Positions 22,805 through 34,234 of a stretch of DNA of 64,000 bases are shown in pieces. Position 1 is the first letter of the stretch; every line of letters begins with the position of its first letter. A model generated the notes under the pieces. It searched no databases. It saw only the letters and a list, made by a program, of their open reading frames with translations, and was not told the origin of the DNA. Both the position numbers and the translations under genes were made by a program. The DNA is from Hybos culiciformis (Eukaryota > Arthropoda > Insecta > Diptera > Hybotidae), in contig OZ023273.1 of NCBI GenBank assembly GCA_964007475.1, positions 99,552,533 to 99,616,532 on the forward strand, given 5' to 3'.

Positions 22805-25532
22805 TCAATTTAAATATTTCCCAAATTTTACTGTAGGCATTTTCGCTTCGATGATGTTAACCGATCTTACTGCATTAGATAAATTTGCTTCAATGCATGT
22901 GTGTGGTCGAGTTTTAAGATTCAAATTCTTCTTATTTGAGTTGTTAGTATTCCAAATAGCAGTTGATAATCTTTTTGTATGATTAAGTTCAGTGTGAAGA
23001 ACTTTTTCTACCTTGATACTACTCGACCGTGGATGTACTCGGTAAAAATTGGAATCATTACACCCTGCAGCAATTGTAATTTTTGCTAAATAATCTTTCA
23101 GTTGGAATTTTAACTGGCGATTTCTTTTTTTAAGTAATTGTTGTTCTTCACTAAGGCATGCATTATCTAAACGAATCTTATTCAAGCGAGCCCAAAATAT
23201 TTCTAAATCATGGCAACTTTGAAAAGAATTCTAGAAAATAAAATAAAATTCTTATTCTTTTTCTAATCTGTTACTCTTATTTTTATTCTTACATTTTTGG
23301 TTTCTCCTTGAAGTGGGTTTTTCCTTAGAACAATAGATTGAAGGCCTTCAAATGGAAATATTTTCTCTCTCTCAGATTCTAAATGACGACAAATTGAAGC
23401 AAGTTGAAGAATGCTTTCACCTTTTTTATAAATATTTTTTAGAAACTAAAGAATAAAAAAATAAAAGTAAATTATTTAGGTATTTAAGGAAATTTAAATT
23501 AATTTTATTAAATTACTGATCTCAGTTAGTATCAAGAGAAGTTAAGTGAATTTACACAAAACACATTTAAAACAGAAATGTTCAAGTTGTAAATAATGCT
23601 GGTTCTGGAACCAGCCTTAATGGTGAAACAAGCAAACTTATTGAGTTAAAAACATATTAAGTTAAAAACTGGACAAATGCTGGACATTTTTAGTTATTCG
23701 CAAATATCTCGAAAACGGTGCGTTTTTTAGCATTTTTGAGGTAGCCCAACCGTAGGTGACCATCAAATCAACTTTTAAATACCTATTCAAAAAGCACTGG
23801 AACTTAAAAAACTATCAAAGGGTTACTGAGATATTGAATTTTGAAAAATATAAATAATTTATTATTTTTGTTTATTTTTTATTTTATTTATTTATTTTTA
23901 TTTTTTTCAAAATTCAGTATCTCAGTAACCCTTTGATAGTTTTTTAAGTTCCAGTGCTTTTTGAATAGGTAATTAAAAGTTGATTTGATGGTCACCTACG
24001 GTTGGGCTACCTCAAAAATGCTAAAAAACGCGCCGTTTTCGAGATATTTGCGAATAACTAAAAATGTCCAGCATTTGTCCAGCATTAAGCTGGACAAATA
24101 TGGTCAGTTTAAACTAAAGACTAAACTGCTTCGAAGTACAAAAACCTTATAAATTTGTTTCGTTTATCTTTTTCTTTTAATTTCCGGTATCTAATTGAAT
24201 TACATGATTAAAAAAATTCAAGTAATTATATAGTTACCATTATAGCATTATGACCAGCAACTCCCATGTAACGAAACTGATCTTCATCAAAATTAATTTT
24301 TTTCTCAAGCTCAAATTTTAGAGAGAAAAATTTTTCATTTAGTGATTTGCGATACTTTTCCAAATATCCAATTTGAAAATTAGCTTCTTCAGTAGCATTT
24401 TCGGACAAAAACTTTAATTCTGCCATTTGGTCAGTCAATCTATTCACTTCGTAACAATGACTTCTTATGTCATGAGTACTTTCTTCATCACGCTCACGTA
24501 GTTCTGAATATTCAGCATAAAATGCATCCGTATACTTTATGTAATCATTTAAAATTTTCTGATATTCTTTCCATAATATTTCTAAATTCTCTTCCCTTGA
24601 TTTTGTAATTTTTTCCAATCGTATTGCCATCTGAAACGATAAATTTTTTGAGATTGAAAAAATATCCAGAATTTTTTGCAAAGTTTAATCCTTATTTTCT
24701 GTGTACCTATACTATTTACTTTCTTATGACAAATCTTTCGTTAGTTTTCATGATTTCATTTAGTTTTTTCGGACTTGAAGTTAATAATAATATTTAATAA
24801 CTTACCTTACTTTTCAAATCGTCCATATGGTTTAAATGATCTTCATCCATTTCTTTGAGTTTCTTTTCACCTACATCTTCTAAAGCAAAATAAATACATT
24901 CTAGTTCTATTTGAGATTTACTCTGACCTCTTTGAAATTTGTCAAAATCTTTTTCACATTGTTCCAAAATTTCTGTTTGTTGAGTTGAATATGAATTTTT
25001 GAAATAATTCATTCTTTCGGATTGAATTTGTACCAATCGTTCAGTACTTTCCATATAACTTTGTTGCAGATTTGAATACAGCTCTTCGGCTTCATCTAAA
25101 TCACCCAAAAGACGGCGAATAATATGATTTTTTTGTGCCAAAGATTCTTGAAATAATCGTTCTACTTCCATGATTTCGTTTTTAAGTTCACAACACTTTA
25201 ATTGTCTTAATATTGAACGCCATTCTTGGTTTATTTTTGCCAAATTAAGCCTGGAGAATGCATCTTCTCTCTTGAGCTTATTCTGTAAGAAAATAATAAT
25301 GTGAAAGAATTATGCTAGTTGCCTTCCTTCAAGTTACGACTTTTCTATTATGAATATAATTTGTACATTGTATAGAATATATTATATGTACCTTCATGTA
25401 CAGTGCTATCAATTGTTGTTTTCTTCGGCGAGCCTCTTCTTCGATATCAGCTCTGTGCTGTAAATAACGAGCTCGTTCTTCTTCGGACATTTTAGCCAAT
25501 TTATTTTTGGCTCCGGATTTTTTCTTACCCAT
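22805..25532 (-). CDS. DRC2: Dynein regulatory complex subunit 2 (DRC2/CCDC65), 5 exons
   Basis: Exons 25532-25392, 25282-24806, 24630-24238, 23445-23293 and 23230-22805 all join in phase 0 to encode 529 aa; human CCDC65 has 484. The N-terminus is Lys-rich (MGKKKSGAKNKLAKMSEEER). A long coiled coil follows, containing LNLAKINQEWRSILRQLK, and then LQLASICRHLESEREKIFPF. The C-terminal part has FWARLNKIRLDNACL and a final NIIEAKM box close to the family's NIIEA motif. DRC2 pairs with DRC1 to form the base of the nexin-dynein regulatory complex on axonemal doublets, which coordinates dynein activity. In insects the expected sites are sperm flagella and chordotonal cilia. Intron 3 holds a 414-bp palindrome. 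All introns being phase 0 suits a long uniform coiled coil. Confidence 0.92.
23669..24082. repeat. 414-bp near-perfect palindrome (fold-back element) in DRC2 intron 3
   Basis: The left arm starts CTGGACAAATGCTGGACATT and the right arm ends with its complement. Pairing covers about 190 bp per arm through CGCAAATATCTCGAAAACGG, AGGTAGCCCAACCGTAGGTG and ACTATCAAAGGGTTACTGAG, with few mismatches. The spacer is a short AT-rich tract. High arm identity suggests a recent insertion or gene conversion. The element at 33597-33828 shares its CGCAAATATCTCGAAAA core. Confidence 0.9.
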
Positions 25533-26700
25533 TTTTGTTTTTCTTTTTTTTATTAATTTAATAAATTATAAAATTTTAAATTAAATAAAAATTAAATTCA
25601 GGGACTTATTTATAACAATGAAACTGTTGTTAGCAACAAACAGCATATATTTGTTAAATATATCAACTGCATATTAGTTTAACAAATACCTTGGAAACCG
25701 ATAAAAGTCAAAAAAAATATTCGTGGTCAAGGATAATAAATTTTTCTAGAAAAACCCAGTATTTGTTTTAATACTAAAATATTTTACAGAAATCATGGAA
25801 GAGAAACTACATATATATGTAGTATGTATATATAAAATATAGTTTCTTTTAGAGGTAAAATTATAATATCTTCATTAAATTAGTTTTCGAAAAAGGTATA
25901 ATATTATGACAAAAATGAAAATTGTTAAATTGTAATAAGCAAGCCGTAGGCCAAATCGACCTTTTTTATTCATATGGATTGCGTAAAAATGAAAAGTAGA
26001 ATCAAATATTTGTTTAATTTTGAAGAAAATTCACTTTAGTTATCTTAAAATTTTACAAATATTCAAACATAATGTAAATCTGGAACATAAATCATAAATC
26101 TATGATGCCTACATCAATATGTTTTACTGACATTATTTGAAAACCTTTTCAAGAATTACGACGTAAAATGAAATAATTATTCTACATACAAAGTTTGCAG
26201 GCCGAACATGATAGCATTGGATTAATTTACGTATCTAAGTAAAGTGCAAAGGTTCTCTTTGATAATGAAAAGTTAAATATAGAACTTACTTACTATCAAA
26301 AAATAACTTTCTATTTTACATTTTACTTTCATATTGAAAAAATACAAAAATGGACAGAGAATACCTCTGTGACCAAATTTAGTATGAATTCAGAATGTTT
26401 AGTTTTTACTTTTAGTAAATACTTATTGTTATTGGTTGTTATTAAAATTAACATGATTGCAAGTTAAAAATAAAAAAAAGTGTATTTTCCGTCAAAACTT
26501 GCTGTGTAAACAAAGAAATAGAAGTTGATACTCCAGTTTGATTATGCCCAATAATGATTGCAACTATAACTCTTCATCTTCAACTATTGTTGGTTGTGTT
26601 TACGGTTTTTTGATTTTGTAAAGGACGAAAAACTCTTTAAAAGATGTATGTATTCGATTGAACTAAACTTTTTAATTTTGTATTCAGTATGTTGTAATCG
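25533..26700. other. Intergenic upstream of DRC2
   Basis: AT-rich DNA that should hold the DRC2 promoter. Nothing else is recognised except a short shared motif (ATAAGCAAGCCGTAG) near 25936. Confidence 0.45.
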
Positions 26701-26715
26701 GAACTTTTAATAGGA

Positions 26716-26910
26716 ATGTGGGCAATTCGTCGTTATCAATTGGTTGTAAAACAATTCATCGTAAAAGAAATTCAGCGTAAATCGAGCCCTAATTGTGAAA
26801 AATTGCAAAAAATTGGTCTTAGTTTGGCTTTGATTGTAGCCCAATATACCATCGCGCCAGTTCGCAAAGAAATGTCAAGTATTTGTACTGGCATGGGCGT
26901 CGATTACTGA
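26716..26910 (+). CDS. Unrecognised 64-aa ORF in a GC-richer island
   Basis: The ORF starts MWAIRRYQLVVKQFIVKEIQ and ends GMGVDY. It has a possible short hydrophobic segment (IGLSLALIVAQYTIA). Base composition is clearly less AT-biased than the surroundings, but that holds for the whole island to about 27360, which also contains noncoding-looking repeated motifs. I recognise no family. It could be a small gene, a retrocopy piece, or part of a mobile element. Confidence 0.25.
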   Translation: MWAIRRYQLVVKQFIVKEIQRKSSPNCEKLQKIGLSLALIVAQYTIAPVRKEMSSICTGMGVDY

Positions 26911-27400
26911 ACCGGCCTACAAGTTCACTCATAGTTAACATATTTTTGGCACACCGGCTTAAAATATGCCTCCGACTTGTTTGTTAGTTTTGAAACTAAC
27001 CTGAACACCAATAAACAGGAGTTTGTCCCGGCCGCCAGTTTTAAGGTCAGCTGAAAAGACCAATTTAAATTACCGACTTTTGTGTCGGATATTGAACTAT
27101 GTTCTAAGTCGAAACAAATATTTGACCTTGCAGTCTATCTTATTTTTGAGTGTAAGCGACTTATTACGGTAATCTTTCTCTTCAAACAGTTACTGGTTGT
27201 ACATAAATGTCAGTTTACGTAAAGCTGACAGCAGCGTGAGTTATTTTTGTACAAATAACTATTATAAATTGCTTATTATATGTTGCTAAATCAAAGGAAA
27301 TTGCAAGGCGTACATAAGCGCCAGTTTACGTAAAGCTGACAACAGCGTCAATTATTTGTTGCTTTGTTGACTTTGTTGATAAGTTGACATTTATAATTTC
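26911..27400. repeat. GC-richer repeat island with a duplicated segment
   Basis: The phrase CAGTTTACGTAAAGCTGACA occurs at about 27211 and, with one preceding difference (CGCCAG), again at about 27324; both are preceded by GTACATAA and followed by CAGCGT. Palindromic bits such as GTTAGTTTTGAAACTAAC are present. Loosely similar wording (TTAGTTTCATAACTAAC) occurs at 33950-33970. The class is unknown. Confidence 0.45.
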
Positions 27401-27419
27401 ATTATATTTTGAAAAACAA

Positions 27420-27790
27420 GCACGTGATGGAAAAAATTTAAACAACAATAAAATAAAATAAATAAAAAATAAAAAAAAGGTAAGTTTATTTTATTTTATT
27501 TATATTTTTTATTTTTATTTTTTTTAAATTATTAAAGCAAAAAGAGTTAAAAAAACAAAAAAACATAATAATAAAGAAAAGAATTCTACATAGGATATTA
27601 AAAGAAAATGGACAAATTTTTCGTTTTTCAAGGATAAAAATTTGAATGAAAACAAACTTTTTCAAATTATAATAATTTTTTTTTTGGTTTTAAATATTAT
27701 TATAATTTATAATAATAATAATAAAAAAATATACATAAGCAAACCCCATGGTAAATTTTCGGATATAAAAATTAAATTTAAACTTACACT
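27420..27790. other. Low-complexity AT region with poly(A/T) hairpin
   Basis: An A-rich run of AATAAAATAAAATAAATA type at about 27445-27478 is followed by its T-rich mirror at 27487-27525, then more AT-rich DNA. No gene is seen. Confidence 0.5.
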
Positions 27791-27799
27791 TTTTATTTA

Positions 27800-28135
27800 A
27801 TTTTTTTTTTAGATAAACAGTAGAGCCGTCTTTTGAAGAATTTCCGGGAATTCCTTGTTGTGGTGGTCGGCATAACTACAGTTTCCTTGAACCTCTCAGA
27901 ATCGGCTGAAATTTGGACGGGGGGCAGAGGTGGTGCCAAACTCCCAAAACTGAAATCAGTTCTTGAGACAAAGGCCCCGTTTCGGAGATAGGGGCCTCCA
28001 AAGTTTTCATACATTTTAGTATGAAAATTTTTTTTGAGCCTGATTTGCCCTATTTTTGGGTAGGTAATAGAGGTGGTCCCTAAAATGTTAAATCCGAGAC
28101 AGTTGGTGTTAGGTACCAAACCTGCCTATACCAAT
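27800..28135. repeat. Interspersed repeat copy
   Basis: This less AT-rich block contains CATAACTACAGTTTCCTTGA, TCAGAATCGGCTGAAATTTG and TTTCGGAGATAGGGGCCTCC. It reads like a common arthropod interspersed repeat and not a gene. The minus ORF across it (27793-28119) has no family features. It stops about 60 bp before the takeout-type exon. Confidence 0.45.
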
Positions 28136-28199
28136 TTTAATTTTCTTTTGTTAAACTTTTAGTATCAACAACTGACATTTTTCTTAACATTTGCCACAG

Positions 28200-28481
28200 A
28201 CAACATACCACCATTTGAACCATTAGATATAGAAGACATAAATATAGGGAATGGTGCTGAATTTCAGACAATCTTAACAAATATGAAAACAACTGGCGGC
28301 AGTAATGTTTTGATCGATAAATTTAAGTAATTATTCGTGTTTTTAAAGTTTAAAGAGAAAGTAAACTTTATTATACTTTTTTTTTATTAGAGCTAATTTA
28401 ACAACTTTTGAATTCGTGATGTCAGCTACTTTACCACGAATTGATTTCACTGGCAATTACAAATTGAATATTACAAATTGA
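28200..28481 (+). pseudogene. Takeout/JHBP-family gene fragment (2 exons, both ends missing)
   Basis: Exons 28200-28326 and 28391-28481 are joined by TTTAA|GTAATT and TTTATTAG. The translation runs IPPFEPLDIEDINIGNGAEF, then ILTNMKTTGGSNVLIDKFK, then LTTFEFVMSATLPRIDFTGN and YKLNI. These are the hallmarks of the takeout/juvenile-hormone-binding-protein fold, in which a PPxEPL segment precedes Ile-rich strands and a G(D/N)Y(K/D)LN turn. Family members are secreted carriers of small hydrophobic molecules. The signal-peptide exon and the C-terminal two thirds are absent. After YKLNITN comes TGA (28479-28481), and the next codon begins MFSD8 in the same frame. The first exon starts in phase 1, so an upstream exon is expected but was not found. 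Confidence 0.72.
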
Positions 28482-31400
28482 ACCGCTGGAAAGGAATTCA
28501 TGGGTATAATTGTGTCCGCTAATCCTTTGGGTCAAATGATATTTTCACCAATTTTTGGTTATTGGGGTAAAAAAACTAATACGATAAGACTGCCTTTATT
28601 ATTTTCATTGGTAAAATTTGAATTAAATTTAAAATACCTTTGGTTAATTATTTTTATATTTTAAGGCTATGTTCGTTGCTGCTAGCTCTGCTTACTCATC
28701 ATTGGAAATGATTAATACAAATACAACATATTGGATGTTAGGATCTAGATTTTTAGTTGGAGTATCCAGCAGCAATGTTGCATTATGTAGAAGTTATTTA
28801 TCTGCTGCAACTAGAATTTCTGAACGTACTGGAGCTGTTTCTATGGTATCTTTAGCTCAAGTATTAGGTTTTATTGTTGGTCCAGCATTACAAGCTGGTG
28901 TCACTCCGTGAGTATTAGTACTATTAGTTAAAGTCCATAAAAATTATATAAAGTTGGTTTATAAATTACAATAAACATTTTTTTTCTTTCATTTTCAGAC
29001 TGGGTGGAACTGGTTATACTTTTTTCAACTTTATTAAGCTTGATATGTATACAACTTGTGGATGGTTAAATGCATTGATGGGTGTATTAAATTTTTTCCT
29101 ATTTCTACCGATATTTTTTCAAGTATGATGAAATACATATGCTAACATTAAAAAAATAAAAAAATATTAAGTTTAATAATAATAAGTAAACATTATATTT
29201 CAAAGGTGATTGAAATTTTCCAAAATACTCTATTACTGCACTCTTATTTACATTTTTTAGAAACATATTTCATAATGGCAAAAAAAATTTAACTAATTTA
29301 AAAAATACAAAAAAAAAAATTTGCAAAAATTTAGCTTAAAGAACATTTTTTTCCGTTTTCTCATTATGATTAAAAAAAAAAAATTAATTTGTCTACTTCT
29401 ATTTGTTTCAATAAAATAGTTATTCTGTAATTGTTAGCAATAGGACAAAATTTTAAGTTGACTAACAAACATTGTTTCTGTTTTTTGATCGCCTTTGTTA
29501 AACTAATTTTTGAATTGTCACTGTTCAGTTAAAGAATAAAAGAAGAGTAATATTATAGTAGAATTAATACGAGTAGAATTTAGATTTGCGGGTAAACTCA
29601 TATTATGCGTCAAAAAGCTTAAAATTATAATCATATTCAAACTTGGTGAAGAAATAGCAAATATGTTAACTTAATATTTTATTGAAATTTTTATTTTAAA
29701 AAAATTTTTAGCTTTAACAATATTATGTGCAATCTGTGAAATCAATACAACTTTTGATTTTTTAAACATTTTTGTTTTGAATTTATAGTAAAGAGATAAA
29801 ATTTAAGTAATTTTTTCTGATTTTTCAATATTCTGATAACAATTTCAACAAATCTGGAAAATGGACATTGTATTCCAGATTTTTTTTTAAATTTCTCACT
29901 TACGTATAAATGTAAAAATGTAGAAATCTGTAAAAATACAAAAAATTAATTTAGTTTCTGGTAACCAAATTTTAATCATTTTAATCTTCTATGGTGAATG
30001 CTTGTATGTACATTGTATTATGATTGAACCTAAAACCTTTTTTATTTACTAAAATAATTAAAAATATTTCAATAAATGCTTAGGAATTAAATGCACTGTT
30101 TGCAATTTCAATTTTATATTTTTATTAAAGAATTTCCTTTATTTATTTTAAGGAGAGAAAAATCGCTGCTAAAGAAGTAATGAAAATTCAAAATGCAGAA
30201 GCAGAAAAATGGAAAGCACCGAAACCAGATTATATTTCAGCTTGGACTTTGATAAGTGCTTTCTTTGTACTGGTGTTCAATTTTGTTTTACTTGAAACAC
30301 TTGGTTCATCATTAACCATGGATCAGTTTGCTTGGACTAAAGATGAAGCAGTTTATTATATGGGTATAGTAATGAGTGTAGGAGCCATTGTAGCTTGCGT
30401 TACTTTTGCTTTTATAGGAGTTATGTGTAAATATTTTTGCGAAGAAAAAGTTTTAATTTATGGTGGATTCTTTTTAATGGTTAGATTTCACTTTATTCAA
30501 TGTCCAATTAATTTTCAAAATTTAGAAAGTGTCATTCAAAAGTTTTCTAATTGTATTAATTTTTTTCAGGTTATTGGAAGACTGGCGTGCATACCCATGG
30601 GAGATATGCCACCAAAAATTGGCGAGGTTTATAACAAAACTGAATGTGAAATATTAAAATGTAATGAAGATGACGAAAAATATTTAGGTTGCCCTCGAGA
30701 TCAAGAGTGGTGCTTATACACACCAGCTATAACGATATCACAATTTCTACTAGCCTATTTTTTTACTTCAGTTGGATATCCAATAGGTATTTATAAACCT
30801 TTCTATTTTACTTTTAACCCTTTAAGCATTGAATATTACTAATTATTTTACTCATTTACTTTTTTTTATTATTACGGTATAAACTGATTAAATTTTTAAT
30901 GATTCCAATTAATTTATGAATTTATTTTTTAAAAAATTAATCAAAATATCAAAAAATTATATATTTTGAGACTTAAAATTAAATAATTTCTATACTCCAA
31001 ATAAGATAATTTCAGTATAATGTATACATCTATAGATATTTAGATTCATACGTAAGTTATTTGAAATATTAATACTCATTGTCATTAGATATCTTCTTTC
31101 AAAACTCGAAGGCTTAGGGTTAATTAGCATATGGATTTTTTTTTTTTAAATAATTTAGATCTTGGAGATTTTAATAATTTTTCTTTTATTTATTTACATA
31201 AAGGTGTAACGCTCATCCAGACAATATTTTCAAAAATTCTCGGTCCTCGAGATCAAGGTGTAATGATGGGGTTTATGACTGGGTCTGGATGTTTTTCAAG
31301 AGTATTGGGGCCAGTATTTGTTGGTTCTATTTACACTAGATTGGGGACATACTGGACGTTTGGTTTTACTGCAGCAATGATGATAATCGCTATGATTTGG

Positions 31401-31636
31401 TTAATAATGTTCAGGTTAGTATACTTATTTTTTAACAGATAATAATTTATTTCACAATATTATTATTTTGTAGGAAGCGATTAATTCCACCTGTATATGA
31501 AAAATCTGAGGATCCAGAAAAATGTATAGAAATGCAAGAATTAGTCACAAATGATAATGTTAGAGTTATTTCCAACCAAAATAACGACGTAAATGAGCCA
31601 TTTTTGATGAAAAAGACAGAAACAAATTCGAATTGA
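28482..31636 (+). CDS. MFSD8: MFSD8/CLN7-like major facilitator, 7 exons, N-terminus missing
   Basis: Exons 28482-28610, 28666-28907, 28999-29122, 30153-30479, 30570-30786, 31204-31414 and 31474-31636 join in frame to give 470 aa. Human MFSD8 has 518, and about 50 N-terminal residues including the first membrane helix are absent. The homology starts exactly at TAGKEFMG and continues with ANPLGQMIFSPIFGYWG, SRFLVGVSSSNVALCRSYLS, SLAQVLGFIVGPALQAG, QEWCLYTPAITISQFLL and SKILGPRDQGVMMGFMTGSG. CLN7 is a lysosomal membrane protein implicated in chloride transport and in neuronal ceroid lipofuscinosis. A C-terminal EPFLM motif could act as a dileucine-like sorting signal. AATAAA is at 31969-31974. 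Upstream in the same frame lies a takeout-type fragment ended by TGA, so no legitimate start was found. Confidence 0.85.
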
Positions 31637-31639
31637 AAC

Positions 31640-33590
31640 GAAATTAGTGTACTTTATAAAGTTTTTTATGTACTTTACTCAAATTTTAGAAAATTTATTA
31701 CTATTTAAAACAAAAAAAAAGTACCTTAGATTATTTTATAAGCTGACTATTTACAAACAAAGAAATTGTATTTTTACAAAGGAAAAAAGTTGTTGTTGCC
31801 AAATAATTTTTAAGCGAAATGATATTTTTTTTACTATATTTTATTTAGAATATAATTTTTAAGTATAAAGAAATTTTTTTTTTGATATTAATCAATTAAA
31901 ATCATGATATTCTATTTATTTCAACTAATTAGTAATTTTGTTATAAAAATCACACAGTAAGTTAATTAAATAAAGATTTTTTTTTCGACAATTTTTATAT
32001 ATAATAATAATACCTAACCTAACAAGAAAATATGCATTTAACGAAGAAATTTATTAAAAAAAAATTATCGCAGTCATAATACTATTTAATAAAAATTATT
32101 TTTATTTATTTTATTTAATTAAAGCGTTTTTAAAACATTGTGTGTATTTATTTTATATGCAAAGCTATATTTCTTAGTATCCAAAAGCACATTGATAATA
32201 ATAAAAGGATAAAAAAGTGTTTGCAATATAAAATTTCTAATTATAGCTATTTTAATTTTAATCGAAAAAACAAATTGGCGGTCGATTGATTGATTCAATT
32301 TTCAAAGTATTTTTTTTTAAAATTCTTAAAAATATTATAAATTTTTACATATTATTTTTCATTTTAGAATAATCAAGAATATTATTTTAATAATATTATT
32401 ATCGATATATAATCCAATTGTTAAATTTAAATGTGATTTGATGGAATTTTTTGATCAAGAAGAGAATCAGCTCAGAGCTACGAAAATGATATCATGCAAA
32501 AATCTAACAATACCAAGAAATTCTGGATATATCTCTATTATGAATTCTCAGTTGAATGAAGACTTTGATACTTTTAGTCATGTGAAGCATTTGAAAATAC
32601 AGATACAATAAAAACTAATCTATATTTTTTTTACCATGAGATAAATGTATGTATATTTTTGTTAAATTTTTGTTAAGTTTAAATAATTTTAACGAGAAAA
32701 ACCATTTCACTTTTTATGGAAAACAATTCAAAAAATTTCATTTATAATTTATACGTTTAAAAAAATTTTAATTTCTACGTATCAAGTAAGAAAAACGTTA
32801 TTTTGATGAAATTAAAATATTAGATTTATTGTATTTTTTTTTTATCAACGTAAAAATGTAAATGTCCAATTTTTAATTGAATTTATAAATTAAATTCGAA
32901 TTATGGTGAATTCGGCTGTCTTTTTTCTGCAGCAATAATATTTTTGCATTTTTTTTTTTAATTTTGATAACAAGATATAGGGTATATTGCATAATACGCT
33001 TTAATCAAAAATAAAAGAACAATATTTAAAATAAAATTATTTTTACTTTTACATATACAAATAATAATTTCATATACAAATAATAATGAGCTCAATCTCA
33101 AGAATCCGAAATTTTCGGCCATATTAAGTATCTAAAAATCACAGAAGCTTATTAAACGAAAATTCAAGAAATATTCTAAAAGTTTTCAAATATCATTAAA
33201 ATAAGTTTAGCATACGAAACGTTTTCATCAAAATCAAGTTTTATTTATAAAAATGTGCAACGATTTTTGCTTTTACAACATATATACATATATATACATA
33301 TACATCATTTTAATTATATTTATGAAGTACATAAGAAATGTATTTTGTGAAAAATAGATTCATTCGATAATTTTAATATTAATTACTAAAATCTTTCGTT
33401 TTTGAAAATTTATGTTTTAATTTTTATAAGAGAATTTATGTTAATTTGTTTGTTTTTATTATTTTTATGTTAAATAATAAATAGTATTTCAACATTAACT
33501 GTATCTGATTCTTATTTTTGCCATTTTGGTTACAACAGTTTTTTTTTACTTTAGCAAAGTTACCATTAAATGAGCTGACATTTTGTTAAT
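31640..33590. other. Intergenic, AT-rich
   Basis: This contains the MFSD8 3' region and one orphan coding-like fragment (32368-32611). The rest is AT-rich with no recognised gene. Confidence 0.45.
32368..32611 (+). pseudogene. Orphan coding-like exon, possibly N-terminal part of a secreted LRR protein
   Basis: After a TTTTAG acceptor-like site, 81 codons stay open to TAA at 32609-32611. A hydrophobic stretch (IILIILLSIYNPIV) is followed by KCDLMEFFDQ, SCKNLTIPRNSGYISIMNSQ and a final HVKHLKIQ. The layout of signal, Cys, then a Leu/Ile-spaced strand is reminiscent of the start of insect secreted leucine-rich-repeat proteins, but this is only an impression. There is no ATG at the beginning (first Met at 32441) and no donor near the end. 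Confidence 0.25.
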
Positions 33591-33596
33591 TGATGT

Positions 33597-33828
33597 TAAT
33601 GTTAATTGTAAAATATACTTTAATATAGGCTCACCATTTTTGTCCTCCTAAAAGGAGGGCCTATTCAGAATATTTTTAGTTTTTCGCAAATATCTCGAAA
33701 ATATGAATGGGTAAAAAACGCACCGTTTTCGAAATATTTGCGAAAAACTAAAAATATTCTGAATAGGTCCTCCTTAGGAGGACAAAAATGGTCAGCTTAC
33801 ATTAAAGTATGTTTTACAATTAACATCG
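33597..33828. repeat. 232-bp palindromic element related to the DRC2-intron palindrome
   Basis: Arms of about 100 bp run from TGTTAATTGTAAAA through CCATTTTTGTCCTCCTAA and GAATATTTTTAGTTTTTCGC to AAATATCTCGAAAA and back. The spacer is about 25 bp. The innermost AGTTTTTCGCAAATATCTCG matches the palindrome at 23669-24082 with one difference, so the two probably belong to one family. Confidence 0.8.
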
Positions 33829-33829
33829 A

Positions 33830-34234
33830 CGGCAGTCATAGAATTGTCCTTCGATGTCCGTCATATAAGTGACATTTAAGTAAGATTTACAACTAGCTTA
33901 GTAGTCAGCCTGATAACTGATCCTGGAGACAGTTTTAATTCTGACTTATATGTTAGTTTCATAACTAACGGCTACGTCAGCTTTATTCTTTACCTTAATG
34001 CTTGTCGTATACCTAACGTTCAGTCGTAATTTACGGTTACAAATAACTAGCTCGAAGGCACTTGATGTATGGGCAATGTCAGTTATTTGTCACCTATATA
34101 CGATCCATGTCGTACTTTTTATATATCCTTGTGGCTAACGTGTTCATATCATTAGTATACTAAGTTAGTTAACAAATGATGTTTTTTATTTCCGATGAAC
34201 TAGACAAATAACTGACTCGTGGTATATTGGGTAG
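33830..34234. other. Between two fold-back elements; GC-richer unidentified DNA
   Basis: This has many short words of GTCAGTTATTTGTC and GTTAGTTTCATAACTAAC type, partly resembling the island at 26.9-27.4 kb. It is probably decayed repeat. No ORF of note. Confidence 0.35.

Noticed and set aside
27793..28119. 108-codon minus-strand ORF
   Set aside because: It runs through an interspersed repeat block and shows no domain.
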